Source: Gymnopilus junonius
Taxonomy: Eukaryota > Basidiomycota > Agaricomycetes > Agaricales > Galerinaceae
Direction of reading: 5' to 3'
DNA: 64,000 nucleotides
Assembly (NCBI GenBank): GCA_015501075.1
Contig: JADNYJ010000182.1
Coordinates: forward strand, 1 to 64,000
Shown one piece after another: positions 22,956 through 35,320 of this stretch; within the stretch, counting starts at the first letter, position 1, and the number at the start of each line of letters is the position of its first letter. The position numbers and the translations under genes were made by a program. The notes beneath the pieces are model-generated. The model was given only the letters and a program-made list of their open reading frames with translations. It searched no databases and was not told the origin of the DNA.

Positions 22956-25120
22956 TCAAGTCATGTATGGGGATTTCTCTCCATCGCATCGGGAACCCTC
23001 GGTTTTTCTGAGAAGGGGGGGTTTCTGGATAGTTTTATCCCCGTAGAACTCGGCAGAGGGGTACTTGACAAGGATCTGCTTGATAACCCACCAGAGCGGC
23101 GTGCCATATGTAACGTGGTTATGCATGCCCCGAGGCATGCCTGAGTGCAGGATCGCGAGCCCTTCGCCGTCGCCCGTGAAAATGAGGGAGCCTGAGTCAC
23201 CGTGGTCCGAGAAGTCGCCAGATTTCTTGCTGTAGTTATAGACTACGACCTCCCTGGACTCGAGTCCGAGGTCGGTGCAAGTGTAGGCCTCCATGCCCGA
23301 GTAATGACCCAGGGTAAGCTTAGTCGTATTACCATACTTTCCGACGATATAAAGCGGATCGCCGTTTCTGTCCTCTGTGTCCAGATTGATTATGAGGCGG
23401 CAAGGAAGAGCACTACGGATGGGGAGCTGGAGGTTCGCCGGGATTGTCCTGTTATTGCGAACAGAAGCGATGGTCCAAAAGCGGTCTTCGAGCTGACTGG
23501 AGTCAAAGTCGCTTCCTAAAGAGTTGGGTGTTAGTAAACGGGATTGGAATGAAGGGCGGGGAGGGGAAATGGAACGGAATGCACCGAGATCGACTATGTT
23601 GCTCACGAAGTTCCCGAGCTTCTCCTTATCCACCGAAATTGTTGCAATATCGCGAGTATAATGACGGTCGTCGACTCTGACATCGATCGCAGGAGCCCAG
23701 TTGACAAGACTGAGCTTGCGGCCCTCTACCTCCTTCCAGTCGGCTTGGACTTCATCGAAGAGCGTCTGTAGAATCATGATGTTCTCGTTCTTCTCCTTTA
23801 ATGCGGCCGTCCTGCGCTCTACGGCCATGGTGACTTCATCGCCCAAGTTCGCCAACTCATTGTTGAGCTTCACGGCATCGCGTAATCTTTGTTGACGGCG
23901 TCTTCGATCTCTGTGATGGCACGAGCAAGACGGCGTTTGCCACACATGACGATATGCTGAGGGTCAGCCTCAGTAAACTCATAATCGGTAGTCGTGTCGC
24001 GGAGACGACATGCTTGTTGGTCAGCACCAGGATCCTGTTGCTAGGTTGGCCGTTGTTGTCCTCCACCTCTCGGAACAGGAGCGTGAGGGTGCCCTGAGCG
24101 TCGTCGGACAGCCTAGCGATGGGGATGCCTAGACCAGTATTAAAGGGGTGGTTGAGGCCGAAGCTGGGACTGGTGTTATCTTCGACCCTCATCAGAGGCG
24201 GGCCGACCAGCTTTTAGACCGACCCTTCATACCACTCGACAACAACACCATGGACTTCGGCGTCTGCGAGGATGCGGATGATGTCTGGGGTGGCGTCGCG
24301 AACAGCCCCGGCCTTGGTGGTCTGGGGCCACACTGCGATCCACACAACAATGGGGCCAACCATTTCATCCTCGTCATCGTCCTCGAGGGTCGAAAAGCGA
24401 GCCGTCTTGAGTGCCGAATATTTGATGCTGTGGTCCTTCATGGACGCGATGATTTTGGGAGCGACATCATCCCAGACTTCGTTCAGCCGCGTATTGAACA
24501 CGCCGTGGGCCGTTTTGGTCGGGGGCTTAAAGAAACGGGCTCCAGCCGTGGGGTGGGTGAAGGGGTTGGTCTCGAGGTCCGAACGCCAAAGAAGTTTAGG
24601 AGGATCGCCAGAGATACCATGGTACCAGAAGTTGGACTCGAACTTCGAGATAAGGTCTGGGGCGACGACGGTGAAGGCATCTGACTCCCTGCTCAGCTGC
24701 GAGAAGAGAGTATCCGCATCGCTAAGTAGGAGAGACAGGGGGTCTTGTGGGGCAGCTGGGGTCGCGTACTTGCGGTTCAGGCAATCAACGGCAAAGCATG
24801 TTATGGCTGAAAACGCAAAAAGACGTGAGTATGAAAGGCGCAAAAAAGAGGACGGAGCGACTTACAACCCAGGCGCGTGGGATTGGCCCTCACTGTATTG
24901 ACTATGGCTCGGACGCCCTGGGGCGACATCTACAAGGTGGACGGATAATAATGAGTAAAAGATAGACATGTGTAACGACGAAACGACTCACTACCGCCTA
25001 GAAATGCGAGGGATTCGATTTCGTCTCGCTGAGATCAGCATCTCTATGGGAGACGTTTAGCACTTGTAACGAAGGGGACGACAAGCATCACTCACTCTTG
25101 TACTTGTACGAAGGATCCAT
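22956..25120 (-). pseudogene. Trypsin-like serine protease-domain protein (degraded)
   Basis: ATG at 25120 (MDPSYKYK) is followed by two or three small exons, then a long reading region from 24843. Conserved blocks resemble an agaric hypothetical family with a trypsin-like fold: WYHGISGDPP, SMKDHSIKYSALKTARFS, GVVVEWYEGSV, GLGIPIAR. Candidate triad: His in LTNKHV (about 24020), Asp in TRDIATISVD (about 23650), Ser in HGDSGSLIF (23180-23204). It is broken by a TAA at 24214-24216 and by two single-base losses, near 24005 (after VVSA) and near 23890 (after AVNK). The frame is otherwise well kept, so decay is recent. Exon joints in the first 300 bp are uncertain. Confidence 0.7.
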
Positions 25121-25300
25121 AATGGCAAGAAATACAGATGATGACTGATAGTAAGAAAGCGCAGGCGAGTGACTTGTTGGTGGGGATAAGTTGGGGAACG
25201 ATGGAAAAGGGCGAACAGGGGGGGGTCCTTTTAAAGGCCTCGCGTAACTTCATTTTCCCCACGCTGCTGCGGTGCGGTGTTTCGATCCCACACCACCTAC

Positions 25301-26063
25301 CAAGAGGTTGACAGCTGAAAAGTCTGAGACAATGACTACCCAGCCTGGGTGGGGGGGGTTAGCACGGGGTCCTGGTCAGGGTCCTCCATATTAGGAAGGA
25401 ACGGCTGCGATGCTGGGCTATTTTTGTCAAAGCATTACCCTCGCCGTCTGCTGGACGCAGCACGCTCTCTTGGGCTTTCTCAAAGCTTTCTCTTTGCAAT
25501 TTACTCATACATAGCTCTTGCTTTGACAATAAAATTTGATTATTCCTCTTTTCTATACTCATCCTTTGCTCTGCTACAAGAATGCCAACTCATAACAAGG
25601 TGATTGTGGCTGTTGAAACAAATCTCATGTTTTGAGGAAGAAAAAATGGAAATACCCTCAAATTATACCAACAAATGGAGGGAAACGAACCAGGTGCCAG
25701 ACAGCGACCCAATTGAAGCCCCAGTCGAAGGAGAGTCGCACAAGAGAGGGTCATCTGATGCTTCACAAGCATCCTCGGTCTCAAGACAGCCATCTCCATC
25801 AAAGAAACATAGATAAATCCACATTTGTACTCTAAATTCATAAAATCACTTTAAATTGTTGGGAATATATGATCACGCTGAGGAGAAAGCCCAAGAGAGC
25901 GTGCTGTGTCCAGCAGACGGCGAGGGTAATGCTTTGACAAAAATAGCCCAGCATCGCAGCCGTTCCTTCCTAATATGGAGGACCCTGACCAGGACCCCGT
26001 GCTAACCCCCCCCACCCAGGCTGGGTAGTCATTGTCTCAGACTTTTTGGCTGTCAACCCCTTG
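25301..26063. mobile_element. Non-autonomous TIR element (763 bp, 181-bp TIRs)
   Basis: 25301-25481 and 25883-26063 are inverted copies with only a few mismatches, beginning CAAGRGGTTGACAG. The flanks CCACCTAC (25293-25300) and CTGCCTAC (26064-26071) agree in six of eight positions and differ by transitions, which suggests an 8-bp target duplication. No transposase lies inside. The start lies 181 bp upstream of the trypsin-like start codon. Confidence 0.8.
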
Positions 26064-26307
26064 CTGCCTACTAGCTTCTATAATAGGGGAGCTCAGAGTT
26101 GGCCGTAGGTCCATAGCTGTGGTTACGTAGAGATCTGAAAGGATGACAAATGATTGAAAATTGAAGTTCCGACCTTTGAGTAAGCTGTGACCTTTCGTGA
26201 CTGCTGTGTCACAAGTCACATTTGCCTGTACATTTCTCTTCATCCCACCGTGTTACCTACCCCATCCACACTCTTTTCTACAAAATATACCCCACAATCC
26301 TTTTTAT

Positions 26308-27700
26308 CTATGGCTCTAAACAGAAACCCTCCATTCCACCCATCCAATGGGCTGCAAATGACCACAACCTTGTTTGGTTGTTGTTGGCTGAGATAGGCAA
26401 ACTCGAGAATTTTAGGGTTCTCTTTGGAAAGACAGATGCAGATGATGTGAGTTGCTTTCCAATCACTCATTCTATTTATTAAAAGAACATCCTGTAATCC
26501 AGAATACCTGGGAGAAAGCAAGATTGCTGTCTGCAAGAGGATAGGGCAAGTTCTGCTCCCTCACCTTTTTCCGGAGCATGCCACTGTTGTCGGGGAGCGT
26601 ATCAGGGGAAAAATCAATGAGTGAGTCAACAAATCTTTTCCTAGATGTGTGTATTAGCTAACTGGACATTTCAAGCTTGCAAAAGCAGTATATTAAATAT
26701 CCAAAGTGACTTCGTCAAACTGGTGGCAGCTTAGGAGGAGAGCCGCAAACCCAGACCCAAACTCAAGGCAATGGCAACCAGTACCTTGATTTTTGCATCC
26801 CACCTGATGGCCCAGACCATGATACCCATCCAATGGTGAAGAACCTCTGGGGTGAGTAAATTTAGACTACGTATAATTTTTGCTAATGCTCTTTTATTTT
26901 GTAGACCAGATTGAGAAGAAATGGGCTTTCTTTCCATCCCTCTACTCCATCCTCGCTGTGCGACCCAGTGCCACTCCCCCTGCCATCACCACTGGTGTAG
27001 GACCTTCTGGTTGGCAGATGCTGTATTTGCAGCCACCGGACTCAGCCACCTCAGCTGCAGATTCCTAGTGTGAGTGAGGCTGAGGCCAATATGCAGGCCC
27101 CCTCTGTAGTTACTCCACCTCTGACTCAGACTGAGACTGCACCTATCTGAAGCTTTGGTACACCCCTTGCCCTCAACCAAGCTGCTGGTGTGCCCCTTCA
27201 TGGTCCACGTACATCCACAATCTCTCAGGCAGTGTATGAAAATATGCAGGTGAAGGTCAAGAAGCTTCCTCAGAAGTGCTCATTCGAAGACAGAATCATT
27301 GAATTACAAGAGTATGTCTTTCTTTTTAGTGATACATTCTTTTCTGAGCAGATGTGTAGAAAAACTATTGAGGCTGCTACTCACTGTGAGGCTGAGGAAT
27401 GAGCCTTGAAGAGGTGCAATGAGGCTGAGGACTGAGCCTTGAAGAAGCACAAGCTTCTAATGGATGAATTCAAATGTGGGATTTGGTCCACCACCCAGTA
27501 TCAAGAGCAGATTCAGCTGATCAACAATTCACTCAAGATGCCAGATGATGTAGGAAAAGAGAATGATTGTAGTGAGATCTCTAACCCTATCTTTTCTTCT
27601 CCCTCTCCCTCTTTTGCTCCCTTCAGCCTCAAACTCCTAGTGTTCAGGCTCATGTTCCTTCCCCCACCTGGTATATTGAAAATAATGATGACAGTTTGCC
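26308..27700 (+). pseudogene. DNA-binding (SANT/MADF-like) ORF of a PIF/Harbinger-type element
   Basis: Spliced remnant. The exon before 26447 reads PPIQWAANDHNLVWLLLAEI...LFGKTDADD. After an intron (26447-26502) comes GESKIAVCKRIGQVLLP...GERIRGKINE. A further exon (about 26689-26850) reads QYLDFCIPPDGPD, then an intron 26851-26904, then QIEKKWAFFPSLYSILAVRP. Charged C-terminal segments follow at 27190-27600. This resembles the companion DNA-binding protein of agaric Harbinger-like transposons. Frameshifts and TGA codons show decay. The transposase lies convergently downstream. Confidence 0.6.
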
Positions 27701-27812
27701 CTCTTCCAATGGTATTTATGCTTAATGTTTCTTATTGTAGTTATTTCTTAATTCATTATTTCCTTCTAATTCCTAATCCATTCTGTCTTTTACAATTTAA
27801 TTAGCTATATAC

Positions 27813-28335
27813 CTATCCAGCATGAGCTGCGACTATTTCTGCTACTAAATGTTCTCTTTTACTATTACAGTTATTATTGTCATAGTTCGAATAATGATCC
27901 CCTCTGTCCTCAGCCTCTTCAATGTCTGTGTACTCCCCCATGAAATGTTTTCCAGCTTGATATCCTTCAACATCAATGACTATGTTGTGGATAACAATTG
28001 CAATTGTGATCCACTGACATGTGGCAACATGGTCTTCATTCAACATGATGTTGACTTGAAGACCACAAAGACACTGGAAATGACCTTTAAGAGCACCCAT
28101 GCAATGTTCTGATCATACTGTACTCACAGACGGGATAAAGTTTTGTCAAAAAGGGCATTTTTGGGATGAAGCGAGGCTGGTTTTTTTTGAATGGAAATGG
28201 TCTGTTCATTTACTGAATATGCTGAATCACCCCACGCAAATTCTTCACCCTCGAAGAACCACTCAGGATGCTTGCTTGCAGCAGTATGCTCAAAAGCAGC
28301 TGCATCATGAGCAGAGCCAGTCATGCCATGTGAGT
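27813..28335 (-). pseudogene. PIF/Harbinger transposase, C-terminal half (DDE_Tnp_4)
   Basis: Reads GMTGSAHDAAAFEHTAA...FFEGEEFAWGDSAYSVN, PASLHPKNALFDKTLSRL and MGALKGHFQCLCGL, then WITIAIVIHNIVIDVEG. This matches the family pattern GxPGSxHD, D-S-A-Y, N-x-x-S-x-x-R and LHN-type C-terminus. The N-terminal half with the first catalytic Asp is absent. The left edge fuses to helicase-like sequence at about 28335. A frameshift and one TGA lie near 28115. A role in transposition is inferred from the family only. Confidence 0.8.
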
Positions 28336-29640
28336 TTTTACCCAGTCCAACTTCATCAGCAATAAGAACACCATTGGGACGTGAGGTGTCAGCTTTCAAG
28401 TGAAGTTCATTTGCAGAACAGCATGAACACTGGCTGCTTGATGCCAATGTAATTTAATTTGTTCCATATCAGGGTTCATGCCAGCCACTGCAGGTATGAA
28501 TAGGTCCGCGTTGGTGGGATCCCAAGAGCTCAGACTGCCTCTGTGTCAGTAAGCATTGAAGATGATGGGGATACCATGGTTGAAGCCCAAACTGGTGGAT
28601 AATGCCTCTGGTGACATTTTGACCTCGACATCAACACCAAGGTCTCCCCTTTCAACTTCGTCAAGGGAGATGCCAATGGTGGGATGCTGCTCCTGAAGTG
28701 GTACCAAATTGACAGGGGCAGGAGTGTTGAAGAATTCAATGTAGAGGCTGATGACATCGCTGATGTCCTTCTCTGACACCAGAGACTGCACAGTCATGGC
28801 TGTAAGTTGAGAAGCAGCTAGATAAAAAAAATGTAAGCAAAGCCCATACAGCATATTGCAGAACCTACCAGGCTTTGGTAGACATTCAGACACATTGAGA
28901 TCCAGTGAGAGTTGCAGCATGAGGGCCTGTAACTGAGCATCTAGCTCTTCAACTGCACTGAGATACTCATTTGCATGTAGCATAAAAACAAGGGCCTTCC
29001 AGTGCGAGGTCTTAATGATGACAGCTTTGACCTTTGCTTTCATTGGCTGTTCCTTGCTGAGAGCTAAAAGAGTAATGAAAGTGAGCTCAAGAAGAATGCA
29101 TCGCTGTTAATTGAGCACATACCTTCAAAGGCTTCGGTGGCCTCCTTCTGAAGAATTGTCAGGTGGACCCTGCTTTGGATGACTTGGCTCTTGAGGTTCA
29201 ACCAAGTCCAGTAAATGAGAGACTGCATTGAACATCACAGATCCAATTCCAAGTGGCCAACCATGTCCAAGGAATCAACTCTGAAGACCACTCGAGCAAT
29301 GGGGTCAAGCGCTGGGTAGATGCAGTCTATGGACTGAGAGAGCTTCTCAACGCTACCATGCCTCAAATTGAGAGCCACAGTGAGCGGATGACAATTCTCT
29401 GCTGTCAAAATGGCAGTGATCCTGGCATGCATACCCCAGGTTTTCCAACTTTGAGTAATGTAGTTGTGCCAGAGCTGATGGCCAGGAACCTGATTGGAAT
29501 TCTTCTTCACAGAAGTGAAAGCTGCCTTCACATCTGGGCCATTCTTCTTCTTGAATTGCTTGAAATAAGAACAGATGAAGTCGCTGTTTCCCTAGTCCAG
29601 CCTTTGGGAAGCAAATCATCATCATGAGGGAAGAGCCCAT
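28336..29640 (-). pseudogene. SNF2-like helicase N-terminal fragment with upstream region
   Basis: At 28336-28530 the minus strand reads WDPTNADLFIP, KLHWHQAASVHAVL and, after a frameshift, PNGVLIADEVGLGK. That is the Q-like and Walker A region of SNF2-type ATPases, cut exactly at the Walker lysine. Upstream segments 28546-29043 and 29235-29531 (helical, for example EELDAQLQALMLQLSLDLN) look like the preceding exons, separated by plausible short introns. Motifs II-VI are absent. Such helicase-like pieces are frequent in agaric repeats. The function here is lost. Confidence 0.5.
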
Positions 29641-30467
29641 GCTTGATGCAGTGATGGCCTGCCACTTGGAGAAATTCCAAGAGGATGAGAGTCAGGGTCG
29701 TCAAAGTACAATTGAGTCAAAGCAGCATGGATGGTGGGCTTGACCATGGTGAAAATAAGGGTGGGGATATTGGATGGGGTAGCGATGAGCAGAGGCCTGC
29801 ATTATAATGCAGAAACCGTCCAGTAGGACATAGTGGGATGGCTGGAGTGAGATAATAGGATATCTAACATATTGACATTAGCATGACTATCAGGATGCAT
29901 GGGCACTGAAATTCTTACCAGTCCAACCAGCGAAAGGGATTGGGGAGCATGAGGTAGCTGCGAGGCTGCCTCCAGGAGTCCTGGCATACTGCCAAGTATG
30001 CCTTTGGATCCAGGGACTCAGATGGAACACCAACACTCCAACCACCACAGACACACACCACTGGAGATCGCACTACATGAGTAGGAGTAAACTCCTTCAC
30101 AACAGGCCAGTGATGGTGGTGGTGATGGTGGAGGAAGAGGCACTTTGGACCACGGATTGTTAATCACATGTTATCACTCACACATCACATCACTGTTTGG
30201 ATCACAATGTTTGGCACCAGCTTGATTGGCTGCACCTTGTTTGTACACCAGGCTGCTTTAGTCAACAATGCCAACTTCAACTGCTCTTGCCTCTCACCAT
30301 TGAGGTCCCCATCGCAAAGGAGTTACTCCTGTGGTGGGCTCTGGGGTCAGTCATGGAGGGAGTTTACTCCTTTCACTTCCCAACCTCACCCTTGGACAGC
30401 ACCTCTCCATTGCAGAATCACTACCATTCCTATTGCCTGCCTCATGTCTTTTGTTCCTCATTTTCAG

Positions 30468-30700
30468 TATGTTTTCCCCTTCTCTTCCAGTGTACCTCAG
30501 CGACTTATCATTGTTGTGCATATACAGCTCCTCTCGGATCAAGGTACCAGACATGATGTGCCACCCAAGATATTGGCCTTCATTTTGGTATGTTTCGCCT
30601 TCTCTTTCAAGGTCGACCTCAGCGACTTACCACTCTACAGCTCCTCACGGATCTTCTGTACCAAACACGATGTACCACCCAAGATCTTTTCTCTTCCCTG
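30468..30700 (+). repeat. Two tandem copies of an about 115-bp unit
   Basis: The stretch CCTTCTCTTYCAGTG...CGACTTA...ACAGCTCCTC..GGATC..GTACCA...GATGTRCCACCCAAGAT occurs twice in a row, with small changes and one short indel. The surrounding 29650-31060 has no recognised gene. Confidence 0.55.
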
Positions 30701-31067
30701 TAAGTAACGTCCTTTGTCTCTCCCTCCACTCACTCGCACTTACCTGGCCTCCTGACTTTCATAGACCACTCATTTTCATGTCTACACTGCCCAATGGTGA
30801 GACTTGGCATATGTCAGCTCCACCATCTTATTGTTCACCTTGTTTGGTAAGTACTCCCCTTCACCCTAAGTTTGTAATACTCATGACCTCATCCACAGGC
30901 GCCCATTTGCTGTGCCTCCAGCACATTGCCTATGGTGCATCAGTGGAATGCTGACCACTCCGTAGTCCTATTTTCATGTATTCTATATTCTCTTCCTATA
31001 TAACCTGTCTTGCAAATACCCTTGCCCCTCGCCACCCTTTAGTCTGTGGCTCAGAGAGTTTACTCCT

Positions 31068-33730
31068 GTGTCATGGCTGAAGATTACCCCCATGTTAACA
31101 TGTCTGTCACAATTCTGCATTCATGCTAAAAGCATCTTAGATGCCAAGGACAATGCTGGCTTCATCAAGTTCATCCTCACGGGTATACACCATGCCCAGC
31201 AGGCCATTGTCAACCCCATTCTGGACCATATGACCAAGTATGAAGGTCTCTCGATAATGCATGACTATGATTTGCTCTTAGGAATTGATAGAGACATTCG
31301 AGTTCAAAGTGATTTGACTGTCTATCTGCTGGCTAAAAGGGAGGACACTCTGCAGACTAACATTCACTTAAAATATACCTTTGAATCTCCTGACATCAGT
31401 AAAACTTTACAAAATCTATGAGCAACTTGTACTGACTTGATGATTTCAGGGCCCTTTCACTGTACCAATTCACAAAGTACCTAACCTTTGTCTCACCAAG
31501 TGGAATGTCCACCACATCATACACATTTTCTTCCCAGCTCTTTACTCCAAGGAATGGAAACCACACCTCAGCCAGGATGAACAGTGAAAGTTCTACGAAT
31601 TTGGTCTTTATCCAGCCATTCAGTGCATAGATCCTGCCCGAATGGTGGAGTGGCCTGTAATGTATGATGATGAGATGTTCCACACTAGAGGACAGAGTGG
31701 ACTTTCAGCATGCAGACCAAAGTCACTATCAACTGGATGAGTCAGTATGTCAGGGAGTATATACATGATGCCTTGGAATCCAATGGTCTGGATTGGGGAA
31801 TGGGTCTGGTTTTCTTGCACCAAATTATGGCATCAAAAATGCCACCACTCATTCTCACACTAACGCTGCTGCTGAAGAGTCCTTGGTCAAATTTTTGAAG
31901 AAAAATCTGCTGATAAGCCCCGAAGCAGACAGCTATGATGAACTCCTTCAATCTGGAAGTGGTGGATTGATGTTGGTGTCGAGGTGGCCTCTGACTAAGA
32001 ATGATGTTTGGCATGGAGAATGGACAGCCACTTTGACATTGTGCAGCAAGTAACTGGTATTTCTAACATGCACACCCAGTGCATAACAAGTGTCGGTAGT
32101 AGCCAGTACACCCGCAATATGTTGATCCACCTGCCCTCCATTTCTGGCTGCCGAATCACCCCAGGACAGCATGCTCAAGGAGAATTCGAAGTTAATTACA
32201 TGCAAATGTACATGACAGACAAGGCTCTTATATATTGCAAGGATCAAGGTCACCATGGCAAATTTATAACTTGCAAGACATCTTGAAAGGTAAAGGTGGC
32301 AACTACACTCAGCATTTGTTTGACTTGTACTGGAATGCTGCTGTGGGCACCTACTGTCTTGCCCACCTGGAAGTTCGCATACCACTTGCTCACATCTCAT
32401 GTACTGCTCAGTGTTGATCATGGCCTGTTAATTGATTCTTTGATATCTTTGAAACCCTCAGCTTGGTGGTAAGTACATTTATGATTGGTGGTAGCTCACT
32501 TAGCTTTTTTTTTTGCAGGGGTTTGCATGCATACCATTGTCTAGCTATCAAAATGGTATTTGAATGGCAGCAGGAGGGCCCAGCAGATCTTCGCTCCACT
32601 AATGAGGTGTTGCTGCTCACCACAGTGTGTGTTTGGATCCTCAATGGACTTCATTCTACTCCTGATATGGGACCTTCATCACGAGAGCTCATGGATGCCA
32701 TTCTGCCTCATATAGACCGCACCAGTGCTGATCCAGATATGGCTGTCTGACTGAGGAAAGTGATGATGAGGATAGCTCTTCTGATGAGTTAACAGATTCT
32801 GATGATGAGCAACCTCCTCATAAGAGGTGTGAACTTTGAATACAGCTGCAGCTGTACCCTATGGTATCCTCTTCCTTGTTCTATCTGAGCTGGCAGATGC
32901 TATCCTGTCCCATGCCTTGACTTTGAATTTCGAGCACGACTCATGCTGAAGGCATTCAAGTTCTTTTTCAAAGCTGAACCTGGTGACATCCAACTTGATT
33001 TATCTCGGAATGCCCTGGCAGTAACACCTCATCCAAATTGGGTTCCTAACAAGGTTAGATGGACCTGCAGGTACCTTCCCATGGAAGATGAAGAAGAACA
33101 AGTCGAGTTTGATGTATCTAAATGCAGTGTCCAGCTGCAGCCCGAATTCGAGATCCTGGATCTGATCTCAAAAACAACAACAATGTTGGAAACATGCCTG
33201 ATGAACCCATCAGTGTTGATATATTATTGACTTGTCTCTGGCACCAATTTCTTCTCAACCTCACTGTGAAGGCACCCAATCAAAAGGGTGTACACAAGCC
33301 ATCTTACTGCATTCTCACTGCTGAACAGTGCCTGTCCATCACAGAGGCCACATATCAAAATATGACACTATCAGATTATTTCCTCGACTGTCAGTGGAAA
33401 ATTACTAGTGACAAAGAGTGGACTATGGTATTTGACCGATTTTTTCCCCTGGATCGCAAGAACACCAGGAAACAGAATTTTAAACAGATGGATATTTTCC
33501 TATGTGGGAATATATTCTCTGCAAACTCGATGAAATTGATCTCATCACAGTTCGCAATACTATAAAGAAAAAGTATGACAAATTTTACTGGGTACCTTTG
33601 CTCAAACAGATCATATTTGGGGGTACTAAATGGATGCCAACATTTAAGAAGTCTAGCAATGTGGATACACATAAAGCTGCTCCTCAAATCTTCTTGAATC
33701 TATGTGCAAAAGAGCTGATTTGGTTATTGT
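31068..33730 (+). pseudogene. Repeat-associated hypothetical protein (degraded)
   Basis: Scattered coding segments follow one another: HDYDLLLGIDRDIRVQSDLT (31260-31320), NDVWHGEWTATLTLCSK (about 32000), QGEFEVNYMQMYMTDKALIY (about 32180), LARHLE...VGTYCLAHLEVRIPLA (about 32340), EVLLLTTVCVWILNGLHS (about 32610), then LWHQFLLNLTVKAPNQKGV, YFLDCQWKITSDKEW and FYWVPL (33236-33600). Frameshifts and stops separate them. From memory this resembles a hypothetical protein recurrent in agaric repeats. No enzymatic motif was seen. Confidence 0.4.
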
Positions 33731-33734
33731 AGAA

Positions 33735-34482
33735 TGTACTCGAAAATTTATGATACATTTCCATGTATATATCATTGATAAGTTGACATGAATGTTGCAG
33801 TTTTCACCACTTAGAGTTAGCCTGATATTGATCAAGGACCAATCACAACAAAGTCATCAGGATGGAAATTCAAGAGGTTTGTGTACATTACAATAAATAT
33901 TAAACATACATATTGAAGCTACAAAAATAAGGATGCAGTCCATGCCTCACTTCTGTAGCTGACACACTGGCATCATCATCTTTCATCAATTCTTTGCTCA
34001 GAAATCAGCAGACTTCCACACCATGGATTTCAATGTTGGCTTATGTTTTGGTGAAGACAATAGACTAGTCATGATGCTCTTCATGGTGGTGAGATAGCAG
34101 GTATATTAAGAGAAATGTTAGACATACATAATGAAGCTAACAAAATAAGAGGTGATATACAGAGCAAGATGAGGTGCAGAGAACCACGTTCTCGCAAGCA
34201 GCGCTAACTGGTGGTGGTGAATTAAATGAGGTGTGAAGCACCTTGCAAACAATGACTCCAGCAGGCATGTCAAGCTAAGTATTACATGTATGAATTAAAG
34301 CTAAAAAGTATGACAGAGCTAAACAAGGTGCAAAGTGTCTCAAGTGGTGCTGACTGATGGCAGCGAAACAGTAGTTATATTATATTAAGCTAAATATTTA
34401 GCATACATATTGAAGGCACAAAAAAGCAGAATAGTGTGGTGATGAGTCAGATGAAGTTCAAAGTTTGAAGCACCACATTCTC
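33735..34482. other. Non-coding stretch before minisatellite
   Basis: No gene recognised. Loosely repeated words such as TTGAAGCTAMAAAATAAGR and GCACATTCTC-like segments (near 33910, 34130, 34300 and 34410) suggest very diverged copies of the downstream repeat. Confidence 0.3.
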
Positions 34483-35030
34483 AAAAGAGGGATACAGTGG
34501 TGGTCAGCATAGCTTTATGACTCATATCGTCATTGTATCCACACAGTTCATATGGCAGCTGGTGGTGAGTCAAACATGGTTCAAAGAACCATGTGTTCAC
34601 AAGGACAATCCACCAGCAGTGAGGAGGGTGGCGAGCATCCCTTTACGGCCCATGTCATTGTTGCATACACACAGTTTGTATGGCAGCTGGTGGTGACTGG
34701 AACATGGTTCAAAGAACCATGCTTTCACAAGGACAATACACCAGCAATGAGGAGGGTGATGAGCCAAACGTGGTTCAAAGAACCACGCTTTCACAAGGAA
34801 AATACGCTGGCAGTGAGGAGGGTGGTGAGCATCCATTTATGGCCCATGTCATCATTGTATACACACAGTTCATACAGCAGCTGGTGGTGAGTCAAATGTG
34901 GTTCAAAGAACCATGCGTTCACAAGGGCAATATGCAGGCAGTGAGGATGGTGGTGAGCCAGATGTGGTTCAAAGAACCACACTTTTGCAAGGGCGAGATG
35001 CTGGTGGTGACTCACTGCACTGCCAAATCA
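34483..35030. repeat. Minisatellite of alternating long and short units
   Basis: Units carry TGGTTCAAAGAACCA, then CACAAGGRCAATRC and AGYGAGGRKGGTGAG. At least five copies are seen (34570, 34706, 34772, 34901, 34967). Long units of about 130 bp include GGCCCATGTCATYRTTG; short ones are about 66 bp. The core GGTTCAAAGAACC is self-complementary. Open frames across it follow from the repeat and are not convincing genes. Confidence 0.75.
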
Positions 35031-35320
35031 CAGAGATGAAAAATACCTGAGATCATTAGGGTCAGGGATAGGGCTTGGGTGGATAGATAAGATATGAGTA
35101 CATACAATGATTCACTGGACATATTTGATAGATTATCTTTCCTTGCCAGCCGGCTAAGAGACATACTAAGGCCAGAGAAGCTGCCCAGGCTGAGGAGGAA
35201 TAATCGGTAAATTAAGATACAACACAATTTGAGTAGCAAAAGGGATGTACCACAGCAATCTCAACAAGATGATCAAAGATAAGAAGGATGGAGCTTGAAC
35301 CTCACATCCTGATAGATATA

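Noticed and set aside
24148..24901. Long plus-strand ORFs opposite the trypsin-like gene
   Set aside because: They are antisense shadows of a CG-rich coding region; the conserved motifs are on the minus strand.
30331..30954. 207-codon ORF as a gene
   Set aside because: Spans the tandem 115-bp duplication, with pyrimidine-rich composition giving Ser/Pro/Leu in every frame; no motif.
34483..35030. CRISPR array
   Set aside because: Units are much longer, contiguous and without unique spacers, and the genome is eukaryotic.
34552..35039. Overlapping ORFs across the minisatellite as a repeat-containing protein
   Set aside because: They are open on both strands in several frames, as expected from a repeat with a self-complementary core; no start context or conserved domain supports coding.
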